In this document: positions 48,741 through 62,061 of the stretch, piece by piece | Position numbering within the stretch: the stretch's first letter is position 1 | How the letters are laid out: each line of letters opens with the position of its first letter | Source of the DNA: Harmonia axyridis | Taxonomy: Eukaryota; Arthropoda; Insecta; Coleoptera; Coccinellidae | Direction: 5' to 3' | NCBI RefSeq assembly: GCF_914767665.1 | Contig: NC_059502.1 | Span: forward strand, 43,139,812 to 43,203,811 | Length of the DNA: 64,000 nt | Position numbers and translations under genes: made by a program | The notes under the pieces: model-generated | Told to the model about the DNA's origin: nothing | Database searches by the model: none | What the model saw: only the letters and a program-made list of their open reading frames with translations

Positions 48741-51700
48741 TTATACCAAAGTGGTTTCCTTAGACACGCGTGTCAAGCTTTCGTCCCTGTGCAATACGAT
48801 GAAAAGTGTTAGAATGAGAAACATTGAAGGAAATAACAAACCAATGAAATCAACAACAGAAGTCAGTCGTGCATTTGTGGTTACAGCAGCAATTGACCTC
48901 ACCACGTTACAGATTATAGCTACCTGCGTGTCATCCGAGTCCAAGAAAATCAACAATGTGGACTGGCTTACTTGGATAATTGATCATCATACAGAAAGAA
49001 GGGAATAAGAACAGTCCCTTATACCAAAGTGGTTTCCTTAGACACGCGTGTCAAGCTTTCGTCCCTGTGCAATACGATGAAAAGTGTTAAAATGAGAAAC
49101 ATTGAAGAAAATAACAAACGAATGAAATCAACAACAGAAGTCAGTCGTGCATTTGTGGTTACAGCAGCAATTGACCTTACCACGTGGGAGATTATAGCTA
49201 CCTGCGTGACATCCGAGTCCAAGAAAATCAACAATGTGGAACGGCTTACTTGGATAATTGTTCATTAAACAAAAAGAATTCAATAAGAACAGTCCCTTAT
49301 ACCAAAGTCGTATCCTTAGACACGCGTGTCAAGCTTTCGTCCCTGTGCAATACGATGAAAAGTGTTAGAATGAGAAACATTGAAGAAAATAACAAACGAA
49401 TGAAATCAACAACAGAAGTCAGTCGTGCATTTGTGGTTACAGCAGCAATTGACCTTACCACGTAAAAGATAATAGCTACCTGCGTGTCATCCGAGTCCAA
49501 GAAAATCAACAATGTGGAATGGCTTACTTGGATAATTGTTCATTAAACAAAAAGAAGGGAATAAGAACAGTCCCTTATACCAAAGTGGTTTCCTTAGACA
49601 CGCGTGTCAAGCTTTCGTCCCTGTGCAATACGATGAAAAGTGTTAGAATGAGAAACATTGAAGAAAATAACAAACGAATGAAATCAACAACAGAAGTCAG
49701 TCGTGCATTTGTGGTTACAGCAGCAATTGACCTTACCACGTGGGAGATTATAGCTACCTGCGTGACATCCGAGTCCAAGAAAATCAACAATGTGGAACGG
49801 CTTACTTGGATAATTGTTCATTAAACAAAAAGAATTGAATAAGAACAGTCCCTTATACCAAAGTCGTATCCTTAGACACGTGTGTCAAGCTTTCGTCCCT
49901 GTGCAATACGATGAAAAGTGTTAGAATGAGAAACATTGAAGGAAATAACAAACAAATGAAATCAACAACAGAAGTCAGTCGTGCATTTGTGGTTACAGCA
50001 GCAATTGACCTCACCACGTTACAGATTATAGCTACCTGCGTGTCATCCGAGTCCAAGAAAATCAACAATGTGGACTGGCTTACTTGGATAATTGATCATC
50101 ATACAGAAAGAAGGGAATAAGAACAGTCCCTTATACCGATGTGGTTTCCATAGACACGTGTGTCAAGCTTTCGTCCCTGTGCAATACGATGAAAAGTGTT
50201 AGAATGAGAAACATTGAAGGAAATAACAAACAAATGAAATCAACATTAGAAGTCAGTCGTGCATTTGTGGTTACAGCAGCAATTGACCTTACCACGTGGG
50301 AGATTATAGCTACCTGCGTGACATCCGAGTCCAAGATAATCAACAATGTGGAATGGCCTACTTGGATAATTGTTGATTAAACAAAAAAAAGAGAATAAGA
50401 ACATTCCCTTCTACCCAAGTGGTTTCTTTAGACACGTGTGTCAAGCTTTCGTCCCTTTGCAATACGATGAGAAGTGTTAGAATGAGAAACATTGAAGGAA
50501 ATAACAAACAAATGAAATCAACATTAGAAGTCAGTCGTGCATTTGTGGTTACAGCAGCAATTGACCTTACCACGTGGGAGATAATAGCTACCTGCGTGAC
50601 ATCCGAGTCCAAGAAAATCAACAATGTGGAATGGCCTACTTGAATAATTGTTGATTAAACAAAAAAAAAAATAAGAACAGTCCCTTATACCAGAGTGGTT
50701 TCCTTAGACACGTGTGTCAAGCTTTCGTCCCTGTGCAATACGATGAAAAGTGTTAGAATGAGAAACATAGAAGGAAATAACAAACGAATGAAATCAACAA
50801 CAGAAGTCAGTCGTGCATTTGTGGTTACAGCAGCAATTGACCTTACCACGTGGGAGATGATAGCTACCAGCGTGACATCCGAGTCCAAGAAAATCAACAA
50901 TGTGGAATGGCTTACTTGGATAATTGTTGATTGAACAAAAAAAAGGGAATAAGAACAGTCCCTCATACCAAAGTGGTTTTCTTAGACACGTGTGTCAAGC
51001 TTTCGTCCCTGTGCAATACGATGAAAAGTGTTAGAATGAGAAACATTGAAGGAAATAACAAACAAATGAAATCAACAACAGAAGTCAGTCGTGCATTTGT
51101 GGTTTCAGCAGCAATTGACCTTACCACGTGGGAGATTATAGCTACCTGCGTGACATCCGAGTCCAAGAAAATCAACAATGTGGAATGACTTACTTGGATA
51201 ATTGATCATTATACAGAAAGAATGAAGTGAGAACAGTCCCTTATACGAATGTGGTTTCCATAGACACGTGTGTCAAGCTTTCGTCCCTGTGCAATACGAT
51301 GAAAAGTGTAAGAATGAGAAACATAGAAGGAAAAAACAAACAAATGAAATCAACAACAGAAGTCAGTCGTGCATTTGTGGTTACAGGAGCAATTGACCTT
51401 ACCACGTGGGAGATTCTAGCTACCTGCGTGACATCCGAGTCCAAGAAAATCAACAATGTGGAATGGCCCACTTAGATAATTGTTGATCAAACAAAAAAAA
51501 GGGAATAAGAACAGTCCCTTATACCAAAGTGGTTTCCTAAGACACGCGTGTCAAGCTTTCGTCCCTGTGCAATACGATGAAAAGTGTTAGAATGAGAAAC
51601 ATTGAAGAAAATAACAAACGAATGAAATCAACATTAGAAGTCAGTCGTGCATTTGCGGTTACAGCAGCAATTGACCTTACCACGTGGGAGATTATAGCGT
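48741..51700 (+). repeat. 13-mer higher-order repeat, copy E2 (11 monomers)
   Basis: Starts at 48741, 49019, 49297, 49575, 49853, 50131, 50409, 50685, 50963, 51241 and 51519 follow E1 at shift 3606. After the 7-bp-deletion unit (51519) the order breaks: the linker becomes gttcattaaacaaaacg instead of gttgatcaaac. The EcoRI site recurs at 49276. Confidence 0.86.
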
Positions 51701-52644
51701 GACATCCGAGTCCAAGAAAATCAACAATGTGGAATGGCTTACTTGGATAATTGTTCATTAAACAAAACGAAGGGAATAAGAACAGTCCCTTATACCAAAG
51801 TGGTTTCCTTAGACACGCGTGTCAAGCTTTCGTCCCTGTGCAATACGATGAAAAGTGTAAGAATGAGAAACATAGAAGGAAATAACAAACAAATGAAATC
51901 AACAACAGAAGTCAGTCGTGCATTTGTGGTTACAGCAGCAATTGACCTTACCACGTGGGAGATTAAAGCTACCTGCGTGACATCCGAGTCCAAGAAAATC
52001 AACAATGTGGAATGGCCCACTTAGATAATTGTTGATCAAACAAAAAAAAGGGAATAAGAACAGTCCCTTATACCAAAGTGGTTTCCTAAGACACGCGTGT
52101 CAAGCTTTCGTCCCTGTGCAATACGATGAAAAGTGTTAGAATGAGAAACATAGAAGGAAAAAACAAACAAATGAAATCAACAACAGAAGTCAGTCGTGCA
52201 TTTGTGGTTACAGGAGCAATTGACCTTACCACGTGGGAGATTCTAGCTACCTGCGTGACATCCGAGTCCAAGAAAATCAACAATGTGGAATGACTTACTT
52301 GGATAATTGATCATTATACAGAAAGAATGAAGTGAGAACAGTCCCTTATACGAATGTGGTTTCCATAGACACGTGTGTCAAGCTTTCGTCCCTGTGCAAT
52401 ACGATGAAAAGTGTAAGAATGAGAAACATAGAAGGAAAAAACAAACAAATGAAATCAACAACAGAAGTCAGTCGTGCATTTGTGGTTACAGGAGCAATTG
52501 ACCTTACCACGTGGGAGATTCTAGCTACCTGCGTGACATCCGAGTCCAAGAAAATCAACAATGTGGAATGGCCCACTTAGATAATTGTTGATCAAACAAA
52601 AAAAAGGGAATAAGAACAGTCCCTTATACCAAAGTGGTTTCCTA
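51701..52644 (+). repeat. Scrambled joint between E2 and the third C+D copy
   Basis: Monomers start at 51790, 52068, 52346 and 52624. The 52068 unit joins a cctaagacacgcg front (48184 type) to an aggagcaat/gattctagc rear (47635 type). The 52346 unit repeats 51241. The 52624 unit joins a cctaag front to the rear of the 37084 type (caatgaagaatgg) with private ttacagaagc. Several short template switches lie within about 950 bp. Confidence 0.78.
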
Positions 52645-54852
52645 AGACACGCGTGTCAAGCTTTCGTCCCTGTGCAATACGATGAAAAGTGTTAGAATGA
52701 GAAACATAGAAGGAAATAACAAACAAATGAAATCAACAACAGAAGTCAGTCGTGCATTTGTGGTTACAGAAGCAATTGACCTTACCACGTGGGAGATTAT
52801 AGCTACCTGCGTGACATCCGAGTCCAAGATAATCAACAATGAAGAATGGCTTACTTGGATAATTGTTCATTAAACAAAAAGAAGGGAATAAGAACAGTCC
52901 CTTATACCAAAGTGGTTTCCTTAGACACCTGTGTCAAGCTTTCGTTCCTGTGCAATACGATGGAAAGTGTTAGAATGAGAAACAGAAGGAAATAACAAAC
53001 AAATGAAATCAACAACAGAAGTCAGTCGTGCATTTGTGGTTACAGCAGCAATTGACCTTACCACGTGGGAGATTATAGCTACCTGCGTGACATCCGAGTC
53101 CGAGAAAATCAACAATGTGGAATGGCCTACTTGGATAATTGTTCATTAAACAAAACGAAGGGAACAAGAACAGTCCCTTATACCAAAGTGGTTTCCTTAG
53201 ACACGCGTGTCAAGCTTTCGTCCCTGTGCAATACGATGAAAAGTGTTAGAATGAGAAACATAGAAGGAAATAACAAACAAATGAAATCAACAACAGAAGT
53301 CAGTCGTGCATTTGTGGTTACAGCAGCAATTGACCTTACCACGTGGGAGATTATAGCTACCTGCGTGACATCCGAGTCCAAGATAATCAACAATGTGGAA
53401 TGGCTTACTTGGATAATTGTTCATTAAACAAAAAGAAGGGAATAAGAACAGTCCCTTATACCAAAGTGGTTTCCTTAGACACCTGTGTCAAGCTTTCGTT
53501 CCTGTGCAATACGATGAAAAGTGTTAGAATGAGAAACATAGAAGGAAATAACAAACAAATGAAATCAACAACAGAAGTCAGTCGTGCATTTGTGGTTACA
53601 GCAGCAATTGACCTTACCACGTGGGAGATTATAGCTACCTGCGTGACATCCGAGTCCAAGAAAATCAACAATGTGGAATGGCTTACTTGGATAATTGTTC
53701 ATTAAACAAAAAGAAGGGAATAAGAACAGTCCCTCATACCAAAGTGGTTTCCTTAGACACCTTTGTCAAGCTTTCGTTCCTGTGCAATACGATGAAAAGT
53801 GTTAGAATGAGAAACATAGAAGGAAATAACAAACAAATGAAATCAACAACAGAAGTCAGTCGTGCATTTGTGGTTACAGCAGCAATTGACCTTACCACGT
53901 GGGAGATTATAGCTACCTGCGTGACATCCGAGTCCAAGAAAATCAACAATGTGGAATGGCTTACTTGGATAATTGTTCATTAAACAAAACGAAGGGAATA
54001 AGAACAGTCCCTTATACCAAAGTGGTTTCTTTAGACACGCGTGTCAAGCTTTCGTCCCTGTGCAATACGATGAAAAGTGTTAGAATGAGAAACATTGAAG
54101 GAAATAACAAACAAATGAAATCAACATTAGAAGTCAGTCGTGCATTTGTGGTTACAGCAGCAATTGACCTTACCACGTGGGAGATTATAGCTACCTGCGT
54201 GACATCCGAGTCCAAGATAATCAACAATGTGGAATGGCTTACTCGGATAATTGTTCATTAAACAAAAAGAAGGGAATAAGAACAGTCCCTTATACCAAAG
54301 TGGTTTCCTTAGACACCTGTGTCAAGCTTTCGTTCCTGTGCAATACGATGAAAAGTGTTAGAATGAGAAACATAGAAGGAAATAACAAACAAATGAAATC
54401 AACAACAGAAGTCAGTCGTGCATTTGTGGTTACAGCAGCAATTGACCTTACCACGTGGGAGATTATAGCTACCTGCGTGACATCCGAGTCCAAGAAAATC
54501 AACAATGTGGAATGGCTTACTTGGATAATTGTTCATTAAACAAAACGAAGGGAATAAGAACAGTCCCTTATACCAAAGTGGTTTCCTTAGATACGCGTGT
54601 CAAGCTTTCGTCCCTGTGCAATACGATGAAAAGTGTTAGAATGAGAAACATAGAAGGAAATAACAAACAAATGAAATCAACAACAGAAGTCAGTCGTGCA
54701 TTTGTGGTTACAGCAGCAATTGACCTTACCACGTGGGAGATTATAGCTACCTGCGTGACATTCGAGTCCAAGAAAATCAACAATGTGGAATTGCTCACTT
54801 GGATAATTGTTGATTGAACAAAAAGAAGGGAATAAGAACAGTCCCTTATACC
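52645..54852 (+). repeat. 21-mer repeat, partial copy 3, C part
   Basis: Monomers 52902, 53178, 53456, 53734, 54012, 54290 and 54568 follow 37362-39030 (and 31530-33198). The 52902 unit has a 2-bp deletion (gaaacagaagg for gaaacatagaagg, near 52984) and is 276 bp. It has acgaaggg like 29284, not acgatggg, and tttctttag like 38489. It therefore mixes marks of different copies. Confidence 0.85.
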
Positions 54853-56234
54853 GAAGTGGTTTCCTTAGACACGTGTGTCAAGCTTTCGTCCCTGTGCAAT
54901 ACGATGTGAAGTGTTAGAATGAGAAACATTGAAGGAAATAACAAAAAAATGAAATCAACAACTGAAGTCAGTCGTGCATTTGTGGTTACAGCAGCAATTG
55001 ACCTTACCACGTGGGAGATTATAGCTACCTGCGTGACATCCGAGTCCAAGAAAATCAACAATGTGGAATGGCCTACTTGGATAATTGTTGATTAAACAAA
55101 AAAAAAAAATAAGAACAGTCCCTTATACCAAAGTGGTTTCCTTAGACACGTGTGTAAAGCTTTCGTCCCTGTGCAATACGATGAGAAGTGTTAGAATGAG
55201 AAACATTGAAGGAAATAACAAACAAATGAAATCAACATTAGAAGTCAGTCGTGCATTTGTGGTTACAGCAGCAATTGACCTTACCAATTGAGAGATTGTA
55301 GCTACATGCGTGACATCCGAGTCCAAGAAAATCAACAATGTGGAATGGCTTACTTGGATAATTGTTGATTAAACAAAAAAAAGGGAATAAGAACAGTCCC
55401 TCATACCGAAGTGGTTTTCTCAGACATGTGTGTCAAGCTTTCGTCCCTGTGCAATACGATGAAAAGTGTTAGAATGAGAAACATAGAAGGAAAAAACAAA
55501 CAAATGAAATCAACAACAGAAGTCAGTCGTGCATTTGTGGTTACAGCAGCAATTGACCTTTCCACGTGGGAGATTATAGATAGCTGCATGACATCCTAGT
55601 CCAAGAAAATCAACAATGTGGAATGGCTTACTTGGATAATTGTTCATCAAAAAGAAAAAAGGGAAGAAGAGCAGTCCCTCATACCAAAGTGGTTTCCTTA
55701 GACACGTGTGTCAAGCTTTCGTCACTGTGCAATACGATGAAAAATGTTAGAATGAGAAACATTGAAGAAAATAACAAACGAATGAAATCAACAACAGAAG
55801 TCAGTCGTGCATTCGTGGTAACAGCAGCAATTGACCTTACCACGTGGGAGATTACAGCTACCTGCGTGACATCCGAGCCCAAGAAAATCAACAATGTGGA
55901 ACGGCTTACTTGGATTATTGTTCATTAAACAAAAAGAAGGGAATAAGAACAGTTCCTTATACCAAAGTGGTTTCCTTAGACACGTGTGTCAAGCTTTCGT
56001 CCCTGTGCAATACGATGAAAAGTGTTAGAATGAGAAACATTAAAGGAAATAACAAACAAATGAAATCACCAACAGAAGTCAGTCGTGCATTTGTGGTTAC
56101 AGCAGCAATTGACCTCACCACGTGGGAGAATATAGCTACCTGCGTGACATCCGAGTCCAAGAAAATCAACAATGTGGAATGGCTTACTTGGATAATTGTT
56201 CATTAAACAAAAAGAAGGGAATAAGAACAGTCCC
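54846..56234 (+). repeat. 21-mer repeat, partial copy 3, D part after a 7-monomer skip
   Basis: The units 54846, 55123, 55401, 55679 and 55957 match 41249, 41526, 41804, 42082 and 42360 (shift 13597). In copies 1 and 2 the unit after the C part is the 33476/39308 type. Here seven monomers (about 1941 bp) are absent and the sequence passes straight to the ccgaag unit at 54853. Private marks: aaatcaccaac (56069). Confidence 0.84.
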
Positions 56235-57346
56235 TTATACCAAAGTGGTTTCCTTAGACACGCGTGTCAAGCTTTCGTCCCTGTGCAATACGATGAAAAG
56301 TGTTAGAATGAGAAACATTGAAGAAAATAACAAACGAATGAAATCAACAACAGGAGTCAGTCGTGCATTTGTGGTTACAGCAGCAATTGACCTTACCACG
56401 TGGGAGATTACAGCTACCTGCGTGACATCCGAGCCCAAGAAAATGAACAATGTGGAACGGCTTACTTGGATAATTGTTCATTAAACGAAAAGAAGGGAAT
56501 AAGAACAGTCCCTTATACCAAAGTTGTTTCCTTAGACACGCGTGTCAAGCTTTCGTCCCTGTGCAATACGATGAAAAGTGTTAGAATGAGAAACATAGAA
56601 GGAAATAACAAACAAATGAAATCAACAACAGAAGTCAGTCGTGCATTTGTGGTTACAGCAGCAATTGACCTTACCACGTAAAAGATAATAGCTACCTGCG
56701 TGTCATCCGAGTCCAAGAAAATCAACAATGTGGAATGGCTTATTTGGATAATTGATCATTATACAGAAAGAAGGGAATAAGAACAGTCCCTTATACCAAT
56801 GTGGTTTCCATAGACACGTGTGTCAAGCTTTCGTCCCTGTGCAATACGATGAAAAGTGTTAGAATGAGAAACATTGAAGAAGATAACAAACGAATGAAAT
56901 CAACAACAGAAGTCAGTCGTGCATTTGTGGTTACAGCAGCAATTGACCTTACCACGTAAAAGATAATAGCTACCTGCGTGTCATCCGAGTCCAAGAAAAT
57001 CAACAATGTGGAATGGCTTACTTGGATAATTGTTCATTAAACAAAAAGAAGGGAATAAGAACAGTCCCTTATACCAAAGTGGTTTCCTTAGACACGCGTG
57101 TCAAGCTTTCGTCCCTGTGCAATACGATGAAAAGTGTTAGAATGAGAAACATTGAAGAAAATAACAAACGAATGAAATCAACAACAGAAGTCAGTCGTGC
57201 ATTTGTGGTTACAGCAGCAATTGACCTTACCACGTAATAGATAATAGCTACCTGCGTGTCATCCGAGTCCAAGAAAATCAACAATGTGGAATGGCTTACT
57301 TGGATAATTGTTCATTAAACAAAAAAAAGGGAATAAGAACAGTCCC
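56235..57346 (+). repeat. Bridge monomers between copy 3 and E3
   Basis: Units start at 56235, 56513, 56791 and 57069. The 56235 unit has a 42638-type front and the rear of the 44579 type (caacaggag, gagcccaag). The 56513 unit equals 44857 until its rear, where gcttatttgg and a gatcattatacag linker appear. The 56791 unit (gaagaagataac) has a B-type front, an isolated B-like piece far from zone B. The 57069 unit equals 48462, with cacgtaatag. Confidence 0.8.
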
Positions 57347-60300
57347 TTATACCAAAGTGGTTTCCTTAGACACGCGTGTCAAGCTTTCGTCCCTGTGCAA
57401 TACGATGAAAAGTGTTAGAATGAGAAACATTGAAGGAAATAACAAACCAATGAAATCAACAACAGAAGTCAGTCGTGCATTTGTGGTTACAGCAGCAATT
57501 GACCTCACCACGTTACAGATTATAGCTACCTGCGTGTCATCCGAGTCCAAGAAAATCAACAATGTGGACTGGCTTACTTGGATAATTGATCATCATACAG
57601 AAAGAAGGGAATAAGAACAGTCCCTTATACCAAAGTGGTTTCCTTAGACACGCGTGTCAAGCTTTCGTCCCTGTGCAATACGATGAAAAGTGTTAAAATG
57701 AGAAACATTGAAGAAAATAACAAACGAATGAAATCAACAACAGAAGTCAGTCGTGCATTTGTGGTTACAGCAGCAATTGACCTTACCACGTGGGAGATTA
57801 TAGCTACCTGCGTGACATCCGAGTCCAAGAAAATCAACAATGTGGAACGGCTTACTTGGATAATTGTTCATTAAACAAAAAGAATTCAATAAGAACAGTC
57901 CCTTATACCAAAGTCGTATCCTTAGACACGCGTGTCAAGCTTTCGTCCCTGTGCAATACGATGAAAAGTGTTAGAATGAGAAACATTGAAGAAAATAACA
58001 AACGAATGAAATCAACAACAGAAGTCAGTCGTGCATTTGTGGTTACAGCAGCAATTGACCTTACCACGTAAAAGATAATAGCTACCTGCGTGTCATCCGA
58101 GTCCAAGAAAATCAACAATGTGGAATGGCTTACTTGGATAATTGTTCATTAAACAAAAAGAAGGGAATAAGAACAGTCCCTTATACCAAAGTGGTTTCCT
58201 TAGACACGCGTGTCAAGCTTTCGTCCCTGTGCAATACGATGAAAAGTGTTAGAATGAGAAACATTGAAGAAAATAACAAACGAATGAAATCAACAACAGA
58301 AGTCAGTCGTGCATTTGTGGTTACAGCAGCAATTGACCTTACCACGTGGGAGATTATAGCTACCTGCGTGACATCCGAGTCCAAGAAAATCAACAATGTG
58401 GAACGGCTTACTTGGATAATTGTTCATTAAACAAAAAGAATTGAATAAGAACAGTCCCTTATACCAGAGTCGTATCCTTAGACACGTGTGTCAAGCTTTC
58501 GTCCCTGTGCAATACGATGAAAAGTGTTAGAATGAGAAACATTGAAGGAAATAACAAACAAATGAAATCAACAACAGAAGTCAGTCGTGCATTTGTGGTT
58601 ACAGCAGCAATTGACCTCACCACGTTACAGATTATAGCTACCTGCGTGTCATCCGAGTCCAAGAAAATCAACAATGTGGACTGGCTTACTTGGATAATTG
58701 ATCATCATACAGAAAGAAGGGAATAAGAACAGTCCCTTATACCGATGTGGTTTCCATAGACACGTGTGTCAAGCTTTCGTCCCTGTGCAATACGATGAAA
58801 AGTGTTAGAATGAGAAACATTGAAGGAAATAACAAACAAATGAAATCAACATTAGAAGTCAGTCGTGCATTTGTGGTTACAGCAGCAATTGACCTCACCA
58901 CGTGGGAGATTATAGCTACCTGCGTGACATCCGAGTCCAAGATAATCAACAATGTGGAATGGCCTACTTGGATAATTGTTGATTAAACAAAAAAAAGAGA
59001 ATAAGAACATTCCCTTCTACCAAAGTGGTTTCTTTAGACACGTGTGTCAAGCTTTCGTCCCTTTGCAATACGATGAGAAGTGTTAGAATGAGAAACATTG
59101 AAGGAAATAACAAACAAATGAAATCAACATTAGAAGTCAGTCGTGCATTTGTGGTTACAGCAGCAATTGACCTTACCACGTGGGAGATAATAGCTACCTG
59201 CGTGACATCCGAGTCCAAGAAAATCAACAATGTGGAATGGCCTACTTGAATAATTGTTGATTAAACAAAAAAAAATAAGAACAGTCCCTTATACCAGAGT
59301 GGTTTCCTTAGACACGTGTGTCAAGCTTTCGTCCCTGTGCAATACGATGAAAAGTGTTAGAATGAGAAACATAGAAGGAAATAACAAACGAATGAAATCA
59401 ACAACAGAAGTTAGTCGTGCATTTGTGGTTACAGCAGCAATTGACCTTACCACGTGGGAGATGATAGCTACCAGCGTGACATCCGAGTCCAAGAAAATCA
59501 ACAATGTGGAATGGCTTACTTGGATAATTGTTGATTGAACAAAAAAAAGGGAATAAGAACAGTCCCTCATACCAAAGTGGTTTTCTTAGACACGTGTGTC
59601 AAGCTTTCGTCCCTGTGCAATACGATGAAAAGTGTTAGAATGAGAAACATTGAAGGAAATAACAAACAAATGAAATCAACAACAGAAGTCAGTCGTGCAT
59701 TTGTGGTTTCAGCAGCAATTGACCTTACCACGTGGGAGATTATAGCTACCTGCGTGACATCCGAGTCCAAGAAAATCAACAATGTGGAATGACTTACTTG
59801 GATAATTGATCATTATACAGAAAGAATGAAGTGAGAACAGTCCCTTATACGAATGTGGTTTCCATAGACACGTGTGTCAAGCTTTCGTCCCTGTGCAATA
59901 CGATGAAAAGTGTAAGAATGAGAAACATAGAAGGAAAAAACAAACAAATGAAATCAACAACAGAAGTCAGTCGTGCATTTGTGGTTACAGGAGCAATTGA
60001 CCTTACCACGTGGGAGATTCTAGCTACCTGCGTGACATCCGAGTCCAAGAAAATCAACAATGTGGAATGGCCCACTTAGATAATTGTTGATCAAACAAAA
60101 AAAAGGGAATAAGAACAGTCCCTTATACCAAAGTGGTTTCCTAAGACACGCGTGTCAAGCTTTCGTCCCTGTGCAATACGATGAAAAGTGTTAGAATGAG
60201 AAACATTGAAGAAAATAACAAACGAATGAAATCAACATTAGAAGTCAGTCGTGCATTTGTGGTTACAGCAGCAATTGACCTTACCACGTGGGAGATTATA

Positions 60301-60671
60301 GCGTGACATCCGAGTCCAAGAAAATCAACAATGTGGAATGGCCCACTTAGATAATTGTTGATCAAACAAAAAAAAGGGAATAAGAACAGTCCCTTATACC
60401 AAAGTGGTTTCCTAAGACACGCGTGTCAAGCTTTCGTCCCTGTGCAATACGATGAAAAGTGTTAGAATGAGAAACATTGAAGAAAATAACAAACGAATGA
60501 AATCAACAACAGAAGTCAGTCGTGCATTTGTGGTTACAGCAGCAATTGACCTTACCACGTAATAGATAATAGCTACCTGCGTGTCATCCGAGTCCAAGAA
60601 AATCAACAATGTGGAATGGCTTACTTGGATAATTGTTCATTAAACAAAAAAAAGGGAATAAGAACAGTCCC
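57347..60671 (+). repeat. 13-mer repeat, copy E3, shortened to 12 monomers (3325 bp)
   Basis: Starts are 57347, 57625, 57903, 58181, 58459, 58737, 59015, 59289, 59567, 59845, 60123 and 60394. It follows E2 at shift 8606 (8604 after a shorter A-tract near 59275). The last unit, 60394, combines the cctaag front of 48184 with the cacgtaatag rear of 48462, so exactly one monomer was lost inside it. The EcoRI site recurs at 57882, and the 7-bp deletion near 60301. Confidence 0.86.
60394..60671 (+). repeat. Chimeric monomer replacing two E1 monomers
   Basis: The front (cctaagacacgcg) equals 48184-type, and the rear (cacgtaatagataatag, aaacaaaaaaaaggg) equals 48462-type. In E1 these are two successive monomers, so one exchange between neighbours deleted one 278-bp unit and kept phase. 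Confidence 0.8.
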
Positions 60672-60949
60672 TTATACCAAAGTGGTTTCCTTAGACACGC
60701 GTGTCAAGCTTTCGTCCCTGTGCAATACGATGAAAAGTGTTAGAATGAGAAACATTGAAGGAAATAACAAACCAATGAAATCAACAACAGAAGTCAGTCG
60801 TGCATTTGTGGTTACAGCAGCAATTGACCTCACCACGTTACAGATTATAGCTACCTGCGTGTCATCCGAGTCCAAGAAAATCAACAATGTGGACTGGCTT
60901 ACTTGGATAATTGATCATCATACAGAAAGAAGGGAATAAGAACAGTCCC

Positions 60950-62061
60950 TTATACCAAAGTGGTTTCCTTAGACACGCGTGTCAAGCTTTCGTCCCTGTG
61001 CAATACGATGAAAAGTGTTAAAATGAGAAACATTGAAGAAAATAACAAACGAATGAAATCAACAACAGAAGTCAGTCGTGCATTTGTGGTTACAGCAGCA
61101 ATTGACCTTACCACGTGGGAGATTATAGCTACCTGCGTGACATCCGAGTCCAAGAAAATCAACAATGTGGAACGGCTTACTTGGATAATTGTTCATTAAA
61201 CAAAAAGAATTCAATAAGAACAGTCCCTTATACCAAAGTCGTATCCTTAGACACGCGTGTCAAGCTTTCGTCCCTGTGCAATACGATGAAAAGTGTTAGA
61301 ATGAGAAACATTGAAGAAAATAACAAACGAATGAAATCAACAACAGAAGTCAGTCGTGCATTTGTGGTTACAGCAGCAATTCACCTTACCACGTAAAAGA
61401 TAATAGCTACCTGCGTGTCATGCGAGTCCAAGAAAATCAACAATGTGGAATGGCTTACTTGGATAATTGTTCATTAAACAAAAAGAAGGGAATAAGAACA
61501 GTCCCTTATACCAAAGTGGTTTCCTTAGACACGCGTGTCAAGCTTTCGTCCCTGTGCAATACGATGAAAAGTGTTAGAATGAGAAACATTGAAGAAAATA
61601 ACAAACGAATGAAATCAACAACAGAAGTCAGTCGTGCATTTGTGGTTACAGCAGCAATTGACCTTACCACGTGGGAGATTATAGCTACCTGCGTGACATC
61701 CGAGTCCAAGAAAATCAACAATGTGGAACGGCTTACTTGGATAATTGTTCATTAAACAAAAAGAATTGAATAAGAACAGTCCCTTATACCAAAGTCGTAT
61801 CCTTAGACACGTGTGTCAAGCTTTCGTCCCTGTGCAATACGATGAAAAGTGTTAGAATGAGAAACATTGAAGGAAATAACAAACAAATGAAATCAACAAC
61901 AGAAGTCAGTCGTGCATTTGTGGTTACAGCAGCAATTGACCTCACCACGTTACAGATTATAGCTACCTGCGTGTCATCCGAGTCCAAGAAAATCAACAAT
62001 GTGGACTGGCTTACTTGGATAATTGATCATCATACAGAAAGAAGGGAATAAGAACAGTCCC
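60950..62061 (+). repeat. 4-mer duplication (1112 bp), copy 1
   Basis: The match to copy 2 spans 60774-62068 against 61886-63180, bounded by accaatg (60773) and ccgatg (63181). Private bases in this copy are attcacc (61382) and tcatgcgag (61422). The EcoRI site is at 61207. Confidence 0.87.
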
